Shown here piece by piece: positions 34,744 through 42,420 of a DNA stretch of 64,000 bases. Made by a program: the position numbers and the translations under genes. Origin of the DNA: Pseudomonas alliivorans. GTDB taxonomy: Bacteria; Pseudomonadota; Gammaproteobacteria; Pseudomonadales; Pseudomonadaceae. Location of the stretch: the NCBI RefSeq assembly GCF_017826695.1, contig NZ_JAFFZW010000008.1, positions 124,001 to 188,000 on the forward strand. Direction: 5' to 3'. Below the pieces are notes generated by a model. That model made no database searches, was not told where the DNA came from, and saw only the letters and a program-made list of their open reading frames with translations. Position 1 is the first letter of the stretch, and every line of letters starts with the position of its first letter.

Positions 34744-35123
34744 GGTCTGCCCACGCTCAGTTGCTTGTCGAACCTGATGACCACGTCGATGTTCTGGATC
34801 AATGGCTCGCGCTGTTCATAGTTCAAATGGGCGTTGAACGCATTGTTCTCCACCGTTACTTTTAAAGCCTTGTTCAAATCTATATCCCGGATGCTGTTGA
34901 GCTGCATGCTCTTTTCGACATAACTGTAAAATTCGTTGACCGTGGTGATATCCAGGCCCTTGTTGGTTTCGACCGCTTTGATGATTTTCGTCATCGCCAT
35001 GTAGTCGAGGTAATGGGGAACGATCTTCAGCGCCGTGCTCACCGCAAATGCGACCAGCCCCAGCGTCAGCAGCCATCCAACCCAAGACAAACCTTTTTGA
35101 GAAGCAGGGAACGTCATGTTCAC
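34740..35123 (-). CDS. DUF4845 membrane protein
   Basis: A 127-residue protein with one N-terminal membrane helix (LSWVGWLLTLGLVAFAVSTALKIVP) and a C-terminal extracytoplasmic part of about 95 residues, the standard form of DUF4845. The GTG at 35123 lies 6 nt after AGGAGG; an ATG at 35117 is also possible. It sits between lepB and rnc, as in other pseudomonads, and is coupled to rnc. Its function is unknown; a role with signal peptidase or the envelope is only suggested by position. Confidence 0.85.
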   Translation of the reverse strand: MNMTFPASQKGLSWVGWLLTLGLVAFAVSTALKIVPHYLDYMAMTKIIKAVETNKGLDITTVNEFYSYVEKSMQLNSIRDIDLNKALKVTVENNAFNAHLNYEQREPLIQNIDVVIRFDKQLSVGRP

Positions 35124-35177
35124 TGTTGACCCTCCTGGGTGCTCTGCCAGCGGCAGGCCAGAACGTTCCCAAATGAC

Positions 35178-35207
35178 ATACGGCGCTGATCAGGCAGCGC
35201 CGTATGG
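35178..35207 (-). repeat. Perfect 12-bp hairpin between lepB and the DUF4845 gene
   Basis: CATACGGCGCTG (35178-35189) and CAGCGCCGTATG (35196-35207) pair around a 6-nt loop, ending 1 nt before the lepB stop region at 35209. No T-run follows on the minus strand. It may pause transcription or be an RNA processing site. Confidence 0.6.
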
Positions 35208-35208
35208 A

Positions 35209-36063
35209 TTATTTGATCAGACCTACCCGTGAAAAATTGGGGAAGTGGCTCAGCTTCGGCTCCGGCCAGCTCATCCAGACAGCGAACGCCTTGCCGACGA
35301 TGTTCTTGTCCGGAACCATACCCAGCTCATCCTTGGGAATGTTGGGGTCATCCCAGTAACGGCTGTCGTTGGAGTTGTCGCGGTTGTCGCCCATCATGAA
35401 GTAATGCGCGGCAGGCACAGTCCACTCGGTGTCAGGTGGCGCACGGTAGCGGCTCATTTCCTGGCGGATCTGGTGCTCGACAGTGCCCAGTTGCTCTTCA
35501 TACAGTTCGGCGCTGCCCAGTGTACCGGGCTCGGTGCCGATCAACTTCTTGGCGACCAGTTCGCCGTTCACGAACAGGCGCTTGTCACTGGTGTAACGAA
35601 TCCGGTCGCCGGGCAAGCCGATCACACGCTTGATGTAATTGACACTCGGGTCGCTCGGGTAACGAAACACCATGACGTCGCCGCGCTGCGGATCGCCGAT
35701 CTGAATCACCTTCTGGTCCAGTACAGGCAAACGAATGCCGTAGGAGAACTTGTTGACCAGAATGAAATCACCCACGTCCAGTGTCGGCTTCATGGAACCC
35801 GAAGGGATCTGGAAGGGTTCGACCAGAAACGAGCGCAGCACCAGAACGATGAACAATACCGGAAAGAACGATTTGCCGTATTCAACCAGCAGGGGTTCCT
35901 TGTCCAGTCGCTCCACGACAGCAATGTCAGGCTCTGCGACGCTGCCCTGGTAGTTGGCGATGGCCGCCCGGCGACGAGGCGCCAGGAAAACCAGGTCAAT
36001 CAGTGCAAGCACGCCACAGACGAAGACAGCGATGACCAACAACAGCGGGAAATTTAGTGACAT
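35209..36063 (-). CDS. lepB: Signal peptidase I
   Basis: A 284-residue inner-membrane protease that cuts Sec and Tat signal peptides. Two membrane helices (about 5-27 and 62-82) precede the catalytic domain with the nucleophile Ser in IPSGSMKPTL and the general-base Lys in NYIKRVIGLPGDRI; a GDNRDNSNDSRYWD box is also typical. It lies 9 nt downstream of lepA and forms the usual lepA-lepB operon. Confidence 0.97.
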   Translation of the reverse strand: MSLNFPLLLVIAVFVCGVLALIDLVFLAPRRRAAIANYQGSVAEPDIAVVERLDKEPLLVEYGKSFFPVLFIVLVLRSFLVEPFQIPSGSMKPTLDVGDFILVNKFSYGIRLPVLDQKVIQIGDPQRGDVMVFRYPSDPSVNYIKRVIGLPGDRIRYTSDKRLFVNGELVAKKLIGTEPGTLGSAELYEEQLGTVEHQIRQEMSRYRAPPDTEWTVPAAHYFMMGDNRDNSNDSRYWDDPNIPKDELGMVPDKNIVGKAFAVWMSWPEPKLSHFPNFSRVGLIK

Positions 36064-36072
36064 AGGACCTGA

Positions 36073-37869
36073 CTATTCCAACCTGAGCACTGCAAGGAAA
36101 GCTTCCTGTGGAATCTCCACGTTGCCGACCTGCTTCATGCGTTTCTTACCGGCCTTCTGCTTCTCGAGCAATTTGCGTTTACGGCTCACGTCGCCGCCAT
36201 AACACTTGGCCAGTACGTTCTTTCTGAGTGCCTTGACGGTTGTCCGGGCCACGATCTGACCGCCAATGGCGGCCTGAATTGCCACGTCGAACATCTGCCG
36301 CGGGATCAGTTCTTTCATTTTCTCGGTCAACGCGCGCCCTTTGTAGTGCGCATTGTCACGGTGCACGATCAGCGCCAGAGCGTCGACCTTCTCGCTGTTG
36401 ATCAGTACATCGAGCTTGACCAGATTGGCCGACTGATAACGGTCGAAATGATAATCCAGCGAAGCATAACCACGGCTGACAGACTTCAGACGATCGAAGA
36501 AGTCCAGGACCACCTCGTTCATCGGCAGATCGTAGCTGACTTGAACCTGCGTTCCGAGGAACAGCATGTCGTGCTGCACGCCACGTTTTTCGATACACAG
36601 CGTGATGACGTTGCCCAGGTGCTCCTGAGGCACAAGAATATTTGCCCGAACGATAGGTTCGCGCATGTCTTCGATGGCTGACAGGTCAGGCAGTTTGGAC
36701 GGGTTGTCGACGTAAATCGTTTCACCGGTCTTCAGCAGCAGCTCGAAGATCACGGTTGGCGCCGTGGTGATCAGGTCCAGGTTGTATTCGCGTTCCAGGC
36801 GCTCCTGGATGATCTCCATGTGGAGCATGCCCAGGAAGCCGCAGCGGAAGCCGAAGCCCAGCGCGTCGGAGCTTTCCGGCAGATATTGCAGCGAAGAGTC
36901 GTTGAGCGTCAGTTTCTGCAACGCTTCGCGGAAGTCTTCGAAATCATCGGAGCTGACCGGGAACAGACCGGCATATACCTGCGGCTGAATGCGTTTGAAG
37001 CCCGGCAATACGTCTACATCGGGCGTAGTGCTCAACGTCAGGGTATCGCCGACCGGCGCACCATGAATGTCTTTGATGCCGGCGATGATGAAGCCCACTT
37101 CGCCGGCTTTCAGATCGACCGTTGCAGTGTGCTTGGGATTGAAAACGCCGACGCTGTCGACCAGGTGCATCTTGCCGGTGGATTTGACGAGAATCTTGTC
37201 GCCTTTCTTCACACGGCCGTGGCGCACACGCACCAGAGACACAACGCCCAGGTAGTTGTCGAACCAGGAGTCGATGATCAGCGCTTGCAGCGGGTCTTCG
37301 ATATTGCCGGTCGGTGCCGGAATGGTCGTGACCAGACGCTCGAGCACCTCGTCGACACCCATGCCGCTCTTGGCACTGCAGGCGACAGCGTCGGTGGCAT
37401 CGATGCCGATGATCTTCTCGATCTCTTCCTTGACGCGATCCGGATCGGCCTGCGGCAAGTCCATCTTGTTCAGTACCGGCATGACCTCAAGGCCCTGCTC
37501 GATAGCGGTGTAGCAGTTGGCAACCGACTGTGCCTCCACACCCTGACCCGCATCGACGACCAGCAACGCGCCTTCACAGGCCGCCAGCGAGCGGCTGACC
37601 TCATAGGTGAAGTCCACGTGGCCCGGGGTGTCGATGAAGTTGAGCTGGTAGGTAATACCGTCTTTGGCCTTGTAGTACAGGGTTACGCTGTGGGCCTTGA
37701 TGGTGATCCCGCGCTCGCGCTCAAGATCCATGGAGTCAAGCACCTGCGCTTCCATTTCGCGCTCGGACAGGCCGCCGCACATTTGAATGAAGCGGTCGGC
37801 CAGCGTCGACTTGCCATGGTCAATGTGGGCGATGATGGAGAAATTGCGGATATGACTCAAATCACTCAC
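36073..37869 (-). CDS. lepA: Elongation factor 4 (LepA)
   Basis: A 598-residue ribosome-binding GTPase. G motifs are AHIDHGKSTLADRF, DTPGHVDFTYEV and NKMDLPQAD; the C-terminal LepA-specific domain ends with KMKELIPRQMFDVAIQAAIGG and a basic VSRKRKLLEKQKAGKKRMK. It acts on translation initiation or stalled elongation complexes. It is the first gene of the lepA-lepB unit, with mucD upstream ending in a terminator. Confidence 0.97.
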   Translation of the reverse strand: MSDLSHIRNFSIIAHIDHGKSTLADRFIQMCGGLSEREMEAQVLDSMDLERERGITIKAHSVTLYYKAKDGITYQLNFIDTPGHVDFTYEVSRSLAACEGALLVVDAGQGVEAQSVANCYTAIEQGLEVMPVLNKMDLPQADPDRVKEEIEKIIGIDATDAVACSAKSGMGVDEVLERLVTTIPAPTGNIEDPLQALIIDSWFDNYLGVVSLVRVRHGRVKKGDKILVKSTGKMHLVDSVGVFNPKHTATVDLKAGEVGFIIAGIKDIHGAPVGDTLTLSTTPDVDVLPGFKRIQPQVYAGLFPVSSDDFEDFREALQKLTLNDSSLQYLPESSDALGFGFRCGFLGMLHMEIIQERLEREYNLDLITTAPTVIFELLLKTGETIYVDNPSKLPDLSAIEDMREPIVRANILVPQEHLGNVITLCIEKRGVQHDMLFLGTQVQVSYDLPMNEVVLDFFDRLKSVSRGYASLDYHFDRYQSANLVKLDVLINSEKVDALALIVHRDNAHYKGRALTEKMKELIPRQMFDVAIQAAIGGQIVARTTVKALRKNVLAKCYGGDVSRKRKLLEKQKAGKKRMKQVGNVEIPQEAFLAVLRLE

Positions 37870-37997
37870 GGATCAACACTCAAAAAGGTTGCAGGCAGAT
37901 TGCCCGCCGAAAAATAGCCGGGAATTGTACCTGAAGGATGCCCGAGGCGTCACGCTTGCAGGTAGACCGATCAGCTTCAGGGTGAATCACAGGCATG

Positions 37998-38022
37998 AAA
38001 AAGGGCGACCGTGGCCGCCCTT
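37998..38022 (-). terminator. Rho-independent terminator of mucD
   Basis: On the minus strand GGGCGGCC and GGTCGCCC form a stem (one mismatch) followed by five T residues (38002-37998), 18 nt past the mucD stop. Confidence 0.85.
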
Positions 38023-38040
38023 CCCCATCAGACCTGGCTG

Positions 38041-39474
38041 TTATTCAGCCAGCTTGAACGTAATGAACGTCGCACGGCCCTGACGCAGGACGCGCATGGA
38101 CACGGAACGATCCTTGGGCAGGCTTTTCGCCACATCGGTGAACTGCTTGGCCGACGTGATCGCCTGATTGTTCAGGTGAGTGATCACATCGCCGGCCTGC
38201 AGACCGATCAGCGAAGCCGGACCACCGGTGACTTCCTTGATCGCCACGCCACCTTTCAGGTCCAGGGTTTTCTTCTGCTCGGCGGTCAGTTCGATCACCG
38301 AGACACCCAGACGGTTGCTGCTGCGCTCGGCACCGGCACCCGGTACGCCGCCCATTTCCTGACCTTCATCCGGCAGTGCGCCGACGGTGACCGTGACGTT
38401 CTGACGCTTGCCGTCGCGAATCACTTCAAGTTCGGCCTTGCTGCCGTCCTTGAGGTTGCCGATCAGGTGAGGCAGGTCGGCGGACATGATGATGGGCTGA
38501 CCGTTGGCGCTCAGAATCACGTCACCCACCTGCAGACCACCCTTGGCAGCCGGACCGTCTTCAAGCACCTGCGCAACCAGCGCACCGGCAGGCTTGTCCA
38601 GACCAAAGGATTCGGCCAGGTCCTTGTTCACTTCCTGAATCACTACGCCCAGCCAGCCGCGACTGACCTTGCCGCTGGCCTTGAGCTGATTGGCGACATC
38701 CATGGCGACGTCGATGGGAATCGCGAACGACAGGCCCATGAAGCCACCCGAGCGGGTGAAAATCTGCGAGTTGATGCCCACAACTTCACCGGCCATGTTG
38801 AACAACGGACCACCAGAGTTTCCGGGATTGATCGCCACGTCGGTCTGAATGAACGGCACGTAAGTGTCATTCGGCAGGCTGCGCCCCTTGGCGCTCACGA
38901 TACCTTTGGTCACCGAATGGTCGAAGCCGAACGGCGAGCCGATCGCCAGTACCCACTCACCGACCTTCAGCTTGTTGGAGTTACCCAGCTTGGCGGTTGG
39001 CAGATCCTTGCCTTCGATTTTCAGAACAGCCACGTCAGTACGCGGATCGGTGCCGACCAGTTTGGCCTTCAGTTCGCTGCGGTCGGAGAGACGCACGAGA
39101 ATTTCGTCCGCACCATCAATCACATGGTTATTGGTCAGCACATAGCCGTCAGACGAAATGATGAAGCCCGAACCCAGGGACTGGGCCTCGCGCTGACGAT
39201 CACCTTTGCCCGGCGGACGCGTTCCCGGCGGCATGCTGCGCTCGAGAAACTCACGCAGCATCGGCGGCAGGCCCTCAAGGTCCGGCACCTGCTGATTGGC
39301 AATGGCCCGGTCAGGCAGCTTCTGCCGGGTACTGATATTCACCACCGCCGGCGATGCCTGCTCCACCAGCCCGGTGAAGTCCGGCAGATTCTCGGCCTGT
39401 ACGGCAGCGACCTGTCCGAGCATCAGCACGGCGGCAATGAGGGATAGATAAGATTTCATGCGTGGTATCGACAT
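38041..39474 (-). CDS. mucD: Periplasmic serine protease MucD (DegP/HtrA family)
   Basis: A 477-residue HtrA protease. The start at 39474 (MSIPRMKSYLSLIAAVLML) follows GGGAG; a signal peptide ends near VQA-ENLPDF. The triad residues are His in TNNHVI, Asp in RTDVAVLKI and Ser in NPGNSGGPLF; two PDZ domains follow (from about 280). It degrades misfolded periplasmic proteins and restrains AlgU activation and alginate production. In P. aeruginosa mucC stands between mucB and mucD; here only ~280 non-coding bases do. The T8 element upstream suggests its own promoter. Confidence 0.96.
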   Translation of the reverse strand: MSIPRMKSYLSLIAAVLMLGQVAAVQAENLPDFTGLVEQASPAVVNISTRQKLPDRAIANQQVPDLEGLPPMLREFLERSMPPGTRPPGKGDRQREAQSLGSGFIISSDGYVLTNNHVIDGADEILVRLSDRSELKAKLVGTDPRTDVAVLKIEGKDLPTAKLGNSNKLKVGEWVLAIGSPFGFDHSVTKGIVSAKGRSLPNDTYVPFIQTDVAINPGNSGGPLFNMAGEVVGINSQIFTRSGGFMGLSFAIPIDVAMDVANQLKASGKVSRGWLGVVIQEVNKDLAESFGLDKPAGALVAQVLEDGPAAKGGLQVGDVILSANGQPIIMSADLPHLIGNLKDGSKAELEVIRDGKRQNVTVTVGALPDEGQEMGGVPGAGAERSSNRLGVSVIELTAEQKKTLDLKGGVAIKEVTGGPASLIGLQAGDVITHLNNQAITSAKQFTDVAKSLPKDRSVSMRVLRQGRATFITFKLAE

Positions 39475-39615
39475 ACGGCTCCCATTCACAACGAGCAAAG
39501 TTAAGCAGTACAAGGTCAGCTGACTCAGAGACTCGGCACCGGGCGGCGCTCTTCTCTGACGCTTTTTACGGCCCACAAACGACAAAGGCCAGAGCTGCAA
39601 GGCTGTGACCTATAG

Positions 39616-39669
39616 AAAAAAAAGAGATGTTTTGCAACCTGAAAACCTGACCAAACATTTCAGCATCTC
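39616..39669 (-). terminator. Terminator-like element between mucB and mucD
   Basis: On the minus strand GAGATG (39669-39664) can pair with CATCTC (39629-39624), followed at once by eight T residues (39623-39616); an inner ATGTTT/AAACAT pairing may extend the stem. The loop is long, so strength is uncertain. It would limit read-through from mucB into mucD. Confidence 0.5.
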
Positions 39670-39709
39670 AGCACAGGGCCAGGTTGATTGCAGTCTGGCA
39701 GTTCGTCGG

Positions 39710-39739
39710 GCCCAAGATGAAATTTTTTACATCTTGGGC
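39710..39739 (-). repeat. Perfect 10-bp hairpin after mucB
   Basis: GCCCAAGATG (39710-39719) and CATCTTGGGC (39730-39739) enclose a 10-nt A/T-rich loop, starting 19 nt beyond the mucB stop on the minus strand. It probably marks the end of, or protects, the algU-mucA-mucB message. Confidence 0.65.
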
Positions 39740-39757
39740 GCTATTCACAATTTCGAA

Positions 39758-40714
39758 CTACTTTTTCGCCTGGGTTTCGGTACCACGGATGGACAACGCG
39801 ATACGCTCTGCAGTGCCCAACGGTATCTCACCGACAACGGTTACCATCGTATCGCCTTGAGGCGTGGTCAGACGCCGGGAGACCGCGACGGTAGGGCCCA
39901 ATTGAGTGCGGATATCGGACGAAGCGTTACCGCTGACAGGCTCTATGAACACCGAAAAGCGCGCCAGACCGTCACCATACATCAGACTGGTCACCGGAGA
40001 ATGCGAGTCTTGCTCCTTGCGCACACCACTGCTGCTCAGCTCAAAGCCGGGCGGTAGCCAGTCGGAACGCCAGGCGACCGGGGTGACCTGCGCTTTGGCC
40101 TTGGCCTTCGCAGCCACTACAGGCTTGCAGTCGGCACTGGCCTGAAGCAATTGATCGGTCGGAGTGGTGGCGGTATCAAGGTCAGTGAACTGGAAACGCT
40201 CCAGCAATTGCCCCTTGTCACTCAACAACAGGGATTTCAGCGCAAGGCCGGTCTCATTGTCGATATGCAGTTCCATACCGTAACGATGCTGATCCTTGGG
40301 CGTAACCGCCACAATTGTAGTTGCTCGCCCAGCCACTCGCGACTTGCCGACGACTTTCATGTCGTACCAGTCCGAGAGTTTCTTGACGTCGAAATTTCGT
40401 GAGGAAGCGCTGGCGCTGGTAACGCCTGCTTCGAGAGTGCCACTGACGCACTGAGTAAGCCCGTCGATGCGTGACACCTCAAGAGCGGAACCATCAAGCT
40501 GCAACAAGCGCTCGCTGACCTTGCCTTCCGCTACGCGGTGCCAGATCCGATGGGTAGAGAAACTACCGTTGCGCTCGTAAACAAAAGTACCTTGATAGCT
40601 TTGCTGCTGATCAACCTGCCCAAGACGCTTGAGCATGTCTTGGGCATCATCGGCATGCACTGGGAGGGCAAGCCATCCACCAAGCAACAACGGCAGTAGA
40701 GGGACGACTCGCAT
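39758..40714 (-). CDS. mucB: Sigma-E regulatory protein MucB (RseB type)
   Basis: A 318-residue periplasmic protein with signal peptide (VVPLLPLLLGGWLALPVHA). It has the RseB/MucB lipoprotein-like fold (QSYQGTFVYERNGSFSTHRI, then LPPGFELSSSGVRKEQDSH in the C-terminal domain). It binds the periplasmic end of MucA and shields it from cleavage, releasing it when it senses lipopolysaccharide and misfolded protein. It lies 8 nt after mucA. It appears intact. Confidence 0.95.
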   Translation of the reverse strand: MRVVPLLPLLLGGWLALPVHADDAQDMLKRLGQVDQQQSYQGTFVYERNGSFSTHRIWHRVAEGKVSERLLQLDGSALEVSRIDGLTQCVSGTLEAGVTSASASSRNFDVKKLSDWYDMKVVGKSRVAGRATTIVAVTPKDQHRYGMELHIDNETGLALKSLLLSDKGQLLERFQFTDLDTATTPTDQLLQASADCKPVVAAKAKAKAQVTPVAWRSDWLPPGFELSSSGVRKEQDSHSPVTSLMYGDGLARFSVFIEPVSGNASSDIRTQLGPTVAVSRRLTTPQGDTMVTVVGEIPLGTAERIALSIRGTETQAKK

Positions 40715-40722
40715 GATCCTCC

Positions 40723-41316
40723 TTAACGGTTTTCCAGGCTGGCGGCACGAGCGTATGGCAGCGCGCTTTCAGTACCCTTCAACGCTGCTTCCTGTGCATG
40801 CTGGCGCAGGTAACCTGGCAGACGCTTGTCACCTTCACCGGCCTGACCTTGCAATACACCGTTGGCCATAGGACCCGGTGCCTGCTCAGCGCTCTCGGTG
40901 TAGCCCGCCAGTACAGCCGGACCCTTGACCTGTGGAACAGTGAGGTTGGCAGGCTGTTGGGTCTGTTGCGCCAGCTGCGTACCGGTGATTTCGTCCTGGT
41001 TATACAGGCGAACACCAGCCAGAACAGCAACGGTCACCGAAGCGGCAACGGCCAGACGACCCAGCGAGCGCCACGGACCGCGGGCTGCTTTAAGGGGGCT
41101 GACTTCATCGGCAATTGCAGCGGACACGGCCGCCGAAATGTCCAGATGAGGCATCAGCAGTTCCTTGTGCATGGCTGCACGGGCAATCTGATAACGCGAC
41201 CATGTGGCACGTGTATCTGCATCGTCAATGGCATTCAATACCCGACGCAATTCCAATTCGTCCGCTTCATTATCCATCACTGCGGACAGCGATTCCTGCA
41301 GGGCTTCACGACTCAT
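40723..41316 (-). CDS. mucA: Anti-sigma factor MucA
   Basis: A 197-residue inner-membrane protein. The cytoplasmic AlgU-binding domain (SREALQESLSAVMDNEADEL at the N-terminus) is followed by one membrane helix (~83-103, LAVAASVTVAVLAGVRLYN) and a periplasmic domain. The reading frame is full length, so a non-mucoid, regulated state is expected, unlike the truncated mucA alleles of mucoid P. aeruginosa. It holds AlgU inactive until regulated proteolysis. It follows algU by 33 nt. Confidence 0.96.
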   Translation of the reverse strand: MSREALQESLSAVMDNEADELELRRVLNAIDDADTRATWSRYQIARAAMHKELLMPHLDISAAVSAAIADEVSPLKAARGPWRSLGRLAVAASVTVAVLAGVRLYNQDEITGTQLAQQTQQPANLTVPQVKGPAVLAGYTESAEQAPGPMANGVLQGQAGEGDKRLPGYLRQHAQEAALKGTESALPYARAASLENR

Positions 41317-41349
41317 GGCGGGTTCCTCTCTTGGGCTATCGCCGCTGTC

Positions 41350-41931
41350 TCAGGATTCCTGCAACAACGGCTGCAGGGCTTTATCGATGGCTTCCCGAGC
41401 GCGAAAGATGCGAGAGCGCACGGTACCAACAGGACATTGCATGACGCTCGCAATGTCTTCGTAACTCAGACCATCGAATTCACGTAAAGTTAGTGCCGTA
41501 CGCAAATCCTCCGGGAGAAGCTGGATGGTCCGATGGACTGTGCCCTCGATCTCATCCCTCAACAATGCACGCTCCGGCGACTCGATGTCCTTGAGGCCAT
41601 GATCGCCATCGTAGAACTCCGCGTCCTCAGACCTTACATCGCTATCAGGCGGTCGCCGACCTCGCGACACCAGATAGTTTTTCGCCGTGTTGATGGCGAT
41701 GCGATACAGCCACGTGTAAAACGCACTGTCACCGCGGAAATTTCCGAGTGCGCGATAGGCCTTGATAAAAGCCTCCTGCGCAACATCCTGAGCCTCATGG
41801 GTGTCGTGCACGAACCGCACGATCAACCCTAGAATCTTGTGCTGATACTTCAGCACCAACAGATCAAATGCCCGCGTGTCCCCGCGCTGTACGCGCTCGA
41901 CAAGCTGCTGATCCTCTTCCTGGGTTAGCAT
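41350..41931 (-). CDS. algU: ECF sigma factor AlgU (AlgT, sigma-22/RpoE)
   Basis: A 193-residue sigma factor controlling alginate, envelope-stress and osmotic genes. The start at 41931 (MLTQEEDQQLVERVQ) follows GAGGAG. Region 2 includes DLLVLKYQHKILGLIVRFV and RGDSAFYTWLYRIAINTAKN; region 4 includes LREFDGLSYEDIASVMQCP and GTVRSRIFRAREAI. An AlgU-type promoter lies about 60 nt upstream, indicating autoregulation. It heads the algU-mucA-mucB unit. Confidence 0.97.
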   Translation of the reverse strand: MLTQEEDQQLVERVQRGDTRAFDLLVLKYQHKILGLIVRFVHDTHEAQDVAQEAFIKAYRALGNFRGDSAFYTWLYRIAINTAKNYLVSRGRRPPDSDVRSEDAEFYDGDHGLKDIESPERALLRDEIEGTVHRTIQLLPEDLRTALTLREFDGLSYEDIASVMQCPVGTVRSRIFRAREAIDKALQPLLQES

Positions 41932-42420
41932 GAACACTCCTCATTGAGCTTAAAGGAGCGTTGCAACTGATATTGTTCAGGCTCGCAAACATAGACTCGG
42001 GCTTTTCGCAAAAGTTCTCCCCCTTCAAGCAAGTTTCCTACAGGCAGTCATAAAGCCTGCAAGAAAAACGCAGCTCGACCGGATCGGCTGCGTGAATAGT
42101 CTTGTCGTCAGATGCACAGTCGATGATCACTTATCTAAACCTGAGCATGCCGACGCTGTTCCTTTATAGGCAACCTGCTATTGAGCCTGGATCCCGGTGA
42201 AAAGTTCCGTCAGCACAAACGCGGGCGTGAACGCAAACTGCATCCTCCCTACGAATCGATGAATGTATTTCAAGGATTGAAGCAGAGCAAAACGGTATGC
42301 ATCAAAGCGGAGACTGGAGCACAATCGTCACCCGCCGTGGTTTCACATTGCCATGAGGCGCGGCTATTGTGCCGATCCCCCTATACTTATACTAGTGGCC
42401 GCCGAGAGCAGAATTCACAG
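41932..42420. other. Divergent intergenic region algU-nadB
   Basis: A 489-nt gap holding the AlgU-type promoter on the minus strand. On the nadB side an open frame extends to 42181, but its sequence before MSQHFQHD is not NadB-like, so it is taken as untranslated leader. A TATACT at 42376-42381 could be the nadB -10 element, though this is weak. Confidence 0.5.
41991..42017 (-). promoter_or_regulatory. AlgU-dependent promoter of algU
   Basis: On the minus strand GAACTT (42017-42012), 16 nt, then TCTAT (41995-41991), matching the AlgU/sigma-E consensus GAACTT-N16/17-TCTGA at four of five -10 bases. It lies 60 nt before the algU start and implies positive autoregulation, as known for algU of P. 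aeruginosa. Confidence 0.78.

Noticed and set aside
42181..42420. 80-residue N-terminal extension of NadB
   Set aside because: The FAD-binding motif should lie near the N-terminus. The extension has no family-like sequence and lacks a ribosome binding site, while MSQHFQHD at 42421 matches the family start.
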